In this document: positions 15,601 through 20,397 of the stretch, in pieces
How the letters are laid out: each line of letters begins with the position of its first letter
Numbering within the stretch: position 1 is the stretch's first letter
NCBI GenBank assembly: GCA_046719305.1
Contig: JBDNDE010000038.1
Span: 1-20,397, forward strand
Reading direction: 5' to 3'
Origin: RGDT01 sp046719305
GTDB lineage: Bacteria > Planctomycetota > Planctomycetia > Gemmatales > Gemmataceae
DNA length: 20,397 nucleotides
Notes under the pieces: model-generated
What the model was told of the DNA's origin: nothing
Databases searched by the model: none
What the model saw: the letters and a program-made list of their open reading frames with translations, nothing else
Made by a program: the position numbers and the translations under genes

Positions 15601-16360
15601 TGACGATTTTGCGGCCGTCGTTGTACAGGGGGATGTCGCCAAACTCCTCGGGCTTCTGGATCATGGCGTTGCTACGGACGTAATAGTTTTGCTTGTCGAT
15701 GCGTATTTCGCCGGTGGGGATGACCGCGCTTTGGCTGTTGACGATGCGGGCCACATCTAATGGGGACATGTTCAGTGCTTCGAGTGATCGCGGATGCACA
15801 TAAATTTGTACTTGCCGAAATACCCCGCCGAACACCGGTGCGGCTGAGAGCCCCTCGATGCCGGCCAATTCTTCGCGCAAGCGAGAATCGGCCAAGTCGA
15901 GTAAAAATTTGTCATCGCGGGTTTCGCTGGAAATCACTAGATTGCCTACGGGAATCGCCGAGGCATCGTAATTGAGAATGGTGGGTGGCAGCATCCCGGG
16001 CGGCAGGTTTTGCATTTCGCCGTTGACCAGTGAAATGACCTGTGAAGAGGCGATGTCGCCCGAGACATTGGGGCGGAAGTACACCTGAATGATGCTGATA
16101 CCCAACAGAGAACGCGACTCGATGTGATCCAGATGGTCACACTTGGTCAACGCCCGCTCCAAAATCGCGGTTATCGTCTGCTCCATATCCGGGGCAGGCA
16201 TGCCACGATACGAGGCAAACACCACAACCACAGGAACTTTGAGCGTGGGTAAAATGTCCGTGGGCGTGCGAAAATAGGCAATCAACCCCAAGCCGCTCAC
16301 CAACAACATGCCGACCCAGACTAGGTACGGATGGCGAAGGGCGGTCGATACTAGCCACAT
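12605..16360 (-). CDS. RND-family efflux permease, inner-membrane pump
   Basis: A 1251-residue proton-driven pump of the AcrB superfamily; usual length is about 1030-1050. The first membrane helix is at about 9-29, followed by a periplasmic porter domain and TM2-TM6 (about 340-495). The TM4 acidic pair is Asp402-Asp403 in GRVVDDCVVDVEN, equivalent to AcrB D407/D408. The extra length lies mainly in two places: residues about 500-570, with two additional hydrophobic stretches (about 510-530 and 548-565), and a charged helical insert at about 640-700 just after TM7. In the TM10 region MMIGISVSNSVLMVEFAN the position of AcrB Lys940 is Ser, so the relay differs from AcrB while the Asp pair is kept. 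I do not see grounds to name a substrate. The gene lies between the channel and adaptor genes, overlapping the latter by 4 bp. Confidence 0.93.
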   Translation of the reverse strand: MWLVSTALRHPYLVWVGMLLVSGLGLIAYFRTPTDILPTLKVPVVVVFASYRGMPAPDMEQTITAILERALTKCDHLDHIESRSLLGISIIQVYFRPNVSGDIASSQVISLVNGEMQNLPPGMLPPTILNYDASAIPVGNLVISSETRDDKFLLDLADSRLREELAGIEGLSAAPVFGGVFRQVQIYVHPRSLEALNMSPLDVARIVNSQSAVIPTGEIRIDKQNYYVRSNAMIQKPEEFGDIPLYNDGRKIVKLKDVAEVVDGTRWRTNIVRVNGRRAVYMPLLRQAGSSAVTVIDNVRGSLQELKRRGVVPDDVNVEVAFDQSVYVRDALSHLRNEAVLGGVLASLVVLLFLGSLRVTLIVALSIPLSLLAAFAGLYFTGETLNIMTLGGLALVLGRVVDDCVVDVENTVRHVCMGKTPYQAALDSAKEISVPILMATLVTVVVFLPLVLTTGMAKYLFTPLAVSVALAMGASYIVSRTVSPLLSSRCLLPPLPGQGHQTGEKFPRWLWISGVILSLAGLPIFVYNWWVGPIEEPTATDRYLANAELLGWLGVIILTASILFRVSPPFDHFFEIFTKMYAATLRVALRFRWAVLALLAILLVPTYLAYRQIGQELFPDVDSSEFTLHVRATGGPRVEETERQVEEMERLLAGYRANAEQLVMELQRARQFGEQQRLQAIRAANPEHQTLIEEILNGAKLAPTGSYEIPGLIPPEDLRLMLANIGLSSRWSAIYTPNNGPHAAFLRVALRSGFAGRHTPTREYVDEARNYLKRRFPTHDLYFETGGMIRRILNNGAVAPIEVQVSGRDSDQRRRITELLLKEISQLASVHDAHSPQNIDLPQLRIVVDRVKAAQPGLTETDVVRNVITALMSSAQIAPNLWIDPKSGNPYVIGVQYPEYAVQGIRTLEEIPITAGRVGRDAYTHTGPGSTRGSQGRRAVRLEDVASIERGMGPVEVYHYGASRVNQLFVSVADSDLAGVASDIRYILRRFPLSYALDSLPRGHKHLITDQTFRDMLEQYVRERDEQLAAPLGDKIQADYQIDPKPLRLPRDNQLTMRGEVVSMNKSFAEMSTSLILAVFLVYLVMVAQFASWLDPLIMIVSAPLGLVGVGFTLWLTSTSLNIQSAMGVLMMIGISVSNSVLMVEFANRQKSSGMSTYDAILSASCVRLRPVLMTTIATLAGLAPLAIHRHPGDEMNLPLARAVIGGLAGSTLLTLFIVPVLYTLVHRAPPPPAPGEGPTVPGPFLGDSHP

Positions 16361-16381
16361 AGAGGAAAAGCATCTCCAGAA

Positions 16382-16432
16382 GAGTTTTGAGGGAAGAGGA
16401 GCCGAATCAGCCCCCTTTCACCCTCAAAACTC
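16382..16432 (-). promoter_or_regulatory. Intercistronic hairpin between channel and permease genes
   Basis: GAGTTTTGAGGG (16382-16393) and CCCTCAAAACTC (16421-16432) are a perfect 12-bp inverted repeat with a 27-nt loop. It fills most of the gap between the outer-membrane factor stop (16440) and the permease start (16360). On the minus strand no T run follows the stem; instead GGAG for the permease comes four bases later. It could adjust read-through, mRNA stability or ribosome access, so that the pump subunits are made in different amounts. Confidence 0.6.
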
Positions 16433-16439
16433 CTTTAAT

Positions 16440-18098
16440 TTAGCGATTGGCTTGCACTTTTCCCAGAGGAACCAATCCATCAGCCGGGGGGGGACTCGTT
16501 TTTCCTAGATCCACGAGTTGCGCGGTCGGCAATCCCAGGGCCACCAGCAACCGCATGCGGGCCCGATCATAATCACTTAAGGCGTCGGCATAAACTCCTA
16601 GCACGTCCGTCAATCGCCGGGTCGAGTCGAGTACTTCCAATGGCAAGCCCTGGCCGCCCTTGATGCGAACGAAGTTTAATCGCAGCGAGCGATACACCGT
16701 GCCGACCGGCCGGCCCTGTTCGTCAAACAACCCCGCCGTGATGAGTTCGATCCGCTCGCGGGATCGGCGGATCTGCTCCACTGCGGAAACCACCTGGGAG
16801 ATGACGGCATCTTGGATAAACAAGTTACGTAGCTGCACCTCTTGCAGTTGCAAACGTCGGTCGCGTACCTGATACAGGTTACCCAGCCCTAGTCCCTCCA
16901 GTCGCCATTGTAACCCCAAATCGATGTCGGTTCGCGGCCCGAAATCTTTGATTACCCCCGAGTTGCTGAAAAGATTGGCTCCCGTGCGGGTGCGGCCGAC
17001 TATCTCCGGGCCGCCTCCAAAGCCCCCGTAGCTCACGTTGGCAATCACGTTGGGCAGCAACGGCCGATATTGTGCGGCGCGGTAGCGAGCCAAAGCTGCC
17101 TCGATCAGGGCGTTGTTCTCACCGATTTCCGGCCGAGAACGCAACGCCTGGGCGATGAGTTTCTCGATCGGTTCGCGGCTGAGGGCATCGCCGGGAATGT
17201 CCAACGGCTTGCGGTAGTCCTCGACCGGATAGAGGAAGATCGAGGCGTCCAAATGTAGCAAACGGGCCAACTCGGCCGAGGCGGTCCGCACATCTTCCAA
17301 GGCACGCACTCGCTCGCCCATTCGGCGAACCACATCGGCTTCGACACGAGCCTGGTCCGAGGGCAACGCCGTGCCGGCCTTCACGAACGCTTTGATGAGT
17401 GGCAGCAGGCCCTTGCTCTCGCCACGCAAAGGGCTTTCCTGCTCGCTAGTGAGAAACTCGATGGTTTCGTCGAATCGCGCCACCTGACGCCGAGCCCGTA
17501 GCACAGCAAAATACGCCTCGGCCACGCGTAGTAGGGTATCGTTCATGACGCGATTCTGGCCGAAGCGAGCTGCCTGTAGTCGTTGCCGTGCTTCGGGAAT
17601 AGCAAAGATGGCCTCGCCCAGTGGCGCGACCCAGACCGAACCCAGGCCGACGAAAAGCGAGTCGCGGTTGATGTTGGAAATATTGCCCGGCGTGTTCTGA
17701 ATCGTGCCATCATGCAAGGTATAAACACTGCCGATCGCCAAATTGGGAAGAAAGCGAGTTGTTGTTCGACCTATGTTGATGCGTGCACGTTCGACAGCTA
17801 CACGAGCTAGTTCAATGTCGATGTTCGAGAGAATGGCCAGCTTTAATACATCATCTAATGTAACGGCCACGGCACAATCCAACCCGGGCGGAAACGAGGC
17901 TGGGTAGATCTCCAACTCCTTGACCACCGGCATGGGGAGCACGTCTTTTTCGGCGATCACCAATCGCTTGAGGACTTGCCGCGTCGGCGAAGTGAGGGGG
18001 GCATCAGACAACTTAGCGGTGGGTACCGGCCCGGCACTGATGACGCCTAAAGCTGCCCCCAGCACCGCCAGACTGACCCCCCAACGCAGGCGTCTCAT
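16440..18098 (-). CDS. TolC-like outer-membrane efflux protein
   Basis: A 552-residue outer-membrane factor that forms the exit duct of a tripartite RND pump. The N-terminus MRRLRWGVSLAVLGAALGVI is a signal peptide. TolC-family helical repeats follow: ALARV-type helix VERARINIGRTTTRFLPNLAI, the second-repeat start YRAAQYRPLLPNVIANVSYG (about the middle of the protein), and coiled-coil helices such as NDTLLRVAEAYFAVLRARRQ. The two 'FLPNL' and 'LLPNV' turns mark the internal duplication typical of the family. The start is 18098 because a GGAGG site (CCTCC on plus, 18106-18110) lies 7 bases upstream; the frame extends to 18203 without support. It is the first gene of the efflux operon and is 124 bp from the upstream haem-protein gene, so it could be transcribed separately or together with it. 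Confidence 0.9.
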   Translation of the reverse strand: MRRLRWGVSLAVLGAALGVISAGPVPTAKLSDAPLTSPTRQVLKRLVIAEKDVLPMPVVKELEIYPASFPPGLDCAVAVTLDDVLKLAILSNIDIELARVAVERARINIGRTTTRFLPNLAIGSVYTLHDGTIQNTPGNISNINRDSLFVGLGSVWVAPLGEAIFAIPEARQRLQAARFGQNRVMNDTLLRVAEAYFAVLRARRQVARFDETIEFLTSEQESPLRGESKGLLPLIKAFVKAGTALPSDQARVEADVVRRMGERVRALEDVRTASAELARLLHLDASIFLYPVEDYRKPLDIPGDALSREPIEKLIAQALRSRPEIGENNALIEAALARYRAAQYRPLLPNVIANVSYGGFGGGPEIVGRTRTGANLFSNSGVIKDFGPRTDIDLGLQWRLEGLGLGNLYQVRDRRLQLQEVQLRNLFIQDAVISQVVSAVEQIRRSRERIELITAGLFDEQGRPVGTVYRSLRLNFVRIKGGQGLPLEVLDSTRRLTDVLGVYADALSDYDRARMRLLVALGLPTAQLVDLGKTSPPPADGLVPLGKVQANR

Positions 18099-18222
18099 TG
18101 CATTCCCTCCCCAGCAAGCGTGCTGGTTACGATGCATGGCTGACTTGGCATGGCTCACTCGATGGAACAAGGCCCAAAACGGTTTCTCAGGAACACAACC
18201 CACGCCCCCCTGCCTCGCCCCT

Positions 18223-19350
18223 TTAACTGGGCGGTAACGAGGGGGTTTCGCTCGGCTTTTTGCCCGGGTGTACTTGGCGGTTGAATTCGTCTGGTCCTAG
18301 CGGGTCTTCGACCTCTTTGTGCTTTTCCTGCGGGCGATCCGCCCCAAAATCTCCCATCGGGGAGGAGTTGGGTGAACGACTTGACGCGGAACTCATTGCA
18401 GGGCCTGCCGGGGGCAACGATTTTTGGGACGATCCCTGTGCTGGGGTTGCCGGCGAGGGATGGGTCAACGCTGCAAATCCACTTGGCATGGCCGGCGTGC
18501 TGACCACAGCCGTGCTCGGTGCTGTGGGGCGTAAACTCGGCGTGGTGCTGACCAGTTGATGGACCCAGCCCTCCAGCGTGCGGAGGGCGGCTGCGTGGGT
18601 CTTGCTGCTCAGCGGCGGGGCCACCATACCGGGACCGTGGATTGTTACCGCCTTGGTCAGTAACGGACTGGCCGAAGGGCGTGCCGGATCGACTAGAGCA
18701 GCCAACGAGGCGAGGTTGTGGTCGATGGTACGGCGGTCGGCTAGGCCGGGACTCACGGGGGTGCGGAGTTGCAACTGCGACTGCCGTGCAGGGTTGTGGC
18801 ACTTGGCACAAGCATTGAGCAGAATCGGTTGCACCTTGGTAGCAAAGGCGCTGAGTGTTTCCAGGCTCGCCTCGACACGCGGCAAGCTCGGCTGGGGGGG
18901 CAGTGCAGGCACGGGTGCCTCGGCGCGGCGTTTGGATTCCACCAAGCCGCGATGCAATCGCTTAATTCGGGCGTCCTCGGGCCGTAGTTTCAAGGCCGCC
19001 TCCACCTCGGCGAGTTGTTGCTCGCGTAGCGAGTGATGAGCGCACCAGTCCGCCAAACGCAGCCGTTCATCGGGGTCTTGCAGATTACTGCGCGAGCGAA
19101 GGAACGCGAGCGCCTCGTCCAAAGAGTTGCATAGACGCAACACTCCAACCGCAGGTACGGTCGTTTCCCCAGTTAGCCGTCGAATGCGATAGCGATCGCC
19201 ATCCCGTTCGATCTCGCCAGTCATGGTGCGGCCATTTTCCAGCACCAGGACACGGCCTTTGACGAGAGGGGCCGAGGGCGTCTGAGCGCACAGGCCCGCC
19301 AGGCCGAGCAACAGCCCGGCGTACAGAGAAATGCAAAATAGAGTTTTCAT
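18223..19350 (-). CDS. Secreted planctomycete-type protein with one CxxCH haem site
   Basis: A 375-residue protein of unknown role. Residues 1-22 are a signal peptide (MKTLFCISLYAGLLLGLAGL). Residues about 30-90 form a small beta-rich domain (RVLVLENGRTMTGEIERDGD, then VPAVGVLRL) that I associate with planctomycete secreted proteins. It is followed by a TPR-like helical stretch (about 92-140). A c-type cytochrome segment then has CAKCH at 181-185 and a possible distal Met242 in GPGMVAPPL. The last ~100 residues are Pro/Ser/Thr-rich and probably disordered. Covalent haem binding in the periplasm is inferred from the motif. The start at 19350 has AGGA five bases upstream and begins the signal peptide; the frame is open to 19464. 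It is transcribed toward the efflux operon, but a functional link is not evident. Confidence 0.75.
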   Translation of the reverse strand: MKTLFCISLYAGLLLGLAGLCAQTPSAPLVKGRVLVLENGRTMTGEIERDGDRYRIRRLTGETTVPAVGVLRLCNSLDEALAFLRSRSNLQDPDERLRLADWCAHHSLREQQLAEVEAALKLRPEDARIKRLHRGLVESKRRAEAPVPALPPQPSLPRVEASLETLSAFATKVQPILLNACAKCHNPARQSQLQLRTPVSPGLADRRTIDHNLASLAALVDPARPSASPLLTKAVTIHGPGMVAPPLSSKTHAAALRTLEGWVHQLVSTTPSLRPTAPSTAVVSTPAMPSGFAALTHPSPATPAQGSSQKSLPPAGPAMSSASSRSPNSSPMGDFGADRPQEKHKEVEDPLGPDEFNRQVHPGKKPSETPSLPPS

Positions 19351-19660
19351 GGCCGTCCTAATAACACGGCCCGGCTCGAAATCAAGAGCAGGTTGCAATG
19401 CAAGCGGAGGAAAGCCTGGGCTTCGGTAGGCTGCTGTCGGCGAGGACAAGGCATCTAGGGGCATGGAAGGAGTTGACCTGGGCGGAGCTTATAGCGAACA
19501 GCTTAGTTGGGGGGCTTGGCTGCTCGGGTTATTTTCTCCCCGAAGCAGTAGCCCAGGGGCTAGCCCCGCCTTGAGCTTTGCTGCTGTCGGTTTGATCGGG
19601 CGTTGCCTCGTTGGCCAGGCGTTGGCTTAACGAGAGAAGGTGTCGAGAGCGACCCAGGAC
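19351..19660. other. Divergent intergenic region without a gene
   Basis: This is the upstream half of the spacer between the minus-strand haem-protein gene and the plus-strand ArsR gene. I see no supportable coding sequence. It contains a perfect 12-bp palindrome GGGGCTAGCCCC (19556-19567). TAGCCC (19549-19554) can also pair with GGGCTA (19557-19562). A further hairpin of CTGCTCGGG with CCCCGAAGCAG (about 19520-19548) has one bulge. These GC-rich palindromes could be a repetitive extragenic element; copy number cannot be judged from one window. Confidence 0.5.
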
Positions 19661-19689
19661 TTGATGAAGAGGCCAAGATCTGCTATATT
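19661..19689 (+). promoter_or_regulatory. Sigma70-type promoter of the ArsR-SulP pair
   Basis: TTGATG (19661-19666) and TATATT (19684-19689) are separated by exactly 17 bp, matching the -35/-10 consensus at 4 of 6 and 5 of 6 positions. Transcription would start near 19696, about 47 bases before the ArsR start codon. The -10 box lies inside the dyad at 19684-19705, the expected layout for repression. Confidence 0.7.
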
Positions 19690-19705
19690 CGAGTATACGA
19701 ATGTA
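19684..19705 (+). promoter_or_regulatory. Probable ArsR-family operator (ATTC-N8-GAAT dyad)
   Basis: Half-sites TATATTCG (19684-19691) and CGAATGTA (19698-19705) form an inverted repeat around AGTATA, with symmetric matches at 7 of 8 positions per arm. The core reads ATTC-N8-GAAT (19687-19702), the form reported for the sulfide-responsive ArsR-family repressors SqrR/BigR. It overlaps the -10 box of the only visible promoter for the ArsR gene, which implies autorepression. The dyad and its position are seen directly; binding by this ArsR is inference. Confidence 0.65.
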
Positions 19706-19742
19706 AGAAAATTAGAGATCAATTGCATGCTGAGGGCCAGGG

Positions 19743-20099
19743 ATGTTAAACACCATGCGGCAATTCAAGGCGGGAATTTTTCAAGCCCTTGGCCATCCCA
19801 CTCGGGTCGCTATGGTGGAGTTCCTGAGCCACGGCGAGTTGTCGGTGAGCCAGTTGTGTGAGAAGATCGGGATCGAACAGGCCAATGCCTCGCAGCATCT
19901 TGCCGTGCTGCGAAACAAGTACCTCGTTGACACCCGTAAAGAAGGCAACCAGATCTTTTACCGGTTACGTGACCCGCTTCTAGGAGAGGTGCTGGCGAAA
20001 ATGCGCGAGTATTTCTTTGCCCACATGAGCGAAGCAACCGAGATGCTGCGTCAGGAGATGAAGCAAGCCAAGAAGATCCGACGGGAGGCTAAACGATGA
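19743..20099 (+). CDS. ArsR/SmtB-family transcriptional repressor
   Basis: A 118-residue winged-helix regulator. The helix-turn-helix runs from about LSVSQLCEKIG to ANASQHLAVLR (residues 32-57), followed by the wing VDTRKEGNQIFYRL and a C-terminal dimerisation helix with a Lys/Arg-rich tail. There is a single Cys, in LSVSQLCEK; the first two cysteines of the arsenite-type ELCVCDLC motif are replaced by Ser (ELSVSQLC). The paired cysteines of SqrR/BigR are also not present, so the signal it senses is unknown. ATG 19743 is supported by GAGGG (19732-19736), 6 bases upstream; ATG 19755 would give MRQFKAGIF and fits the family N-terminus equally well. Its stop overlaps the start of the SulP gene (ATGA), so the two are one operon and the regulator probably controls anion uptake. 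Confidence 0.92.
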   Translation: MLNTMRQFKAGIFQALGHPTRVAMVEFLSHGELSVSQLCEKIGIEQANASQHLAVLRNKYLVDTRKEGNQIFYRLRDPLLGEVLAKMREYFFAHMSEATEMLRQEMKQAKKIRREAKR

Positions 20100-20397
20100 G
20101 TCAGGGCAGGATGCCGAAACTGCTGGAATCGTTGCGATCCTACAACCTCAAAACCTTCGTCTCGGATTTGACCGCTGGAGTGACGGTCGGCCTCGTTGCC
20201 CTGCCGTTGGCAATGGCTTTTGCTATCTCCTCTGGCGTCAAACCGGAAGCAGGGTTGTACTGTGCCGTAGTGGCCGGGTTCCTCGTCTCAGCGTTGGGCG
20301 GCTCGAAAACCCAGATCAGCGGGCCAACTGGGGCGTTCGTCGTCATCGTTTATGGGATTGTCGAACAGCACGGGCTGGACGGCCTGTTGGTTTGCAC
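20096..20397 (+). CDS. SulP-family inorganic anion transporter (partial, N-terminal 100 residues)
   Basis: Starts with ATG 20096 inside the ArsR stop region (ATGA overlap) with GGGAGG (20083-20088) 7 bases upstream, and runs open to the window edge. The visible part reads LRSYNLKTFVSDLTAGVTVG, then LVALPLAMAFAISSGVKPEAGLY and a second hydrophobic segment ending SGPTGAFVVIVYGI. This is the SLC26/SulP signature region: the conserved DLTAGVTVGLVALPLAMAFA opening and the GPTGAF motif. Members carry sulfate, bicarbonate or other oxyanions across the inner membrane, and bacterial proteins often end in a STAS domain, which would lie beyond this window. Substrate is not predictable from what is visible. 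Confidence 0.93.
   Translation, partial: MSQGRMPKLLESLRSYNLKTFVSDLTAGVTVGLVALPLAMAFAISSGVKPEAGLYCAVVAGFLVSALGGSKTQISGPTGAFVVIVYGIVEQHGLDGLLVC

Overview
The window looks like a piece of a planctomycete chromosome, probably Gemmataceae-like. The reasons are a chromosomal copy of a plasmid-type replication initiator (RPA family), a PEP-CTERM surface protein, a very large TPR protein with an N-terminal membrane anchor, and a small secreted protein that joins an N-terminal domain I associate with planctomycetes to one CxxCH haem site. The taxonomic call is inference from gene content; no rRNA gene or other marker is present.

Layout, left to right. (1) 1-2221, plus strand: the last codons of an unidentified gene, an RPA-family replication initiator, an AT-rich spacer with four copies of TGTCYAA, and coaD (coenzyme A synthesis). 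(2) 2222-3268: no intact gene. It holds a wrecked GlmU-like sugar nucleotidyltransferase (both ends recognisable, middle missing, several frameshifts), a 14-bp tandem duplication, and a roughly 215-bp stretch rich in nested inverted repeats that could encode a structured RNA. (3) 3269-11005, plus strand: a PEP-CTERM protein, a 1428-residue TPR protein, a UDP-sugar 6-dehydrogenase and a UDP-sugar 4-epimerase. Together these look like part of an exopolysaccharide / surface-export locus. The dehydrogenase-epimerase pair resembles TviB-TviC, which makes UDP-GalNAcA. Two U-tailed hairpins close this block. (4) 11286-19350, minus strand: a complete tripartite RND efflux system (outer-membrane factor, then inner-membrane permease, then lipoprotein adaptor, in transcription order). 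Permease and adaptor overlap by ATGA. A secreted single-haem protein lies upstream of the outer-membrane factor gene on the same strand. (5) 19661-20397, plus strand: an ArsR-family repressor, translationally coupled (ATGA) to a SulP anion transporter that runs off the window. Its promoter has a good -35/-10 pair, and a dyad overlapping the -10 reads ATTC-N8-GAAT.

The observations most worth a second look are the ArsR-SulP control region, the nested-hairpin intergenic element at about 2950-3175, the deleted GlmU-like pseudogene, the TGTCYAA cluster behind the replication initiator, and the grouping of PEP-CTERM, TPR and sugar-nucleotide genes. I found no CRISPR array, tRNA, rRNA or insertion sequence.
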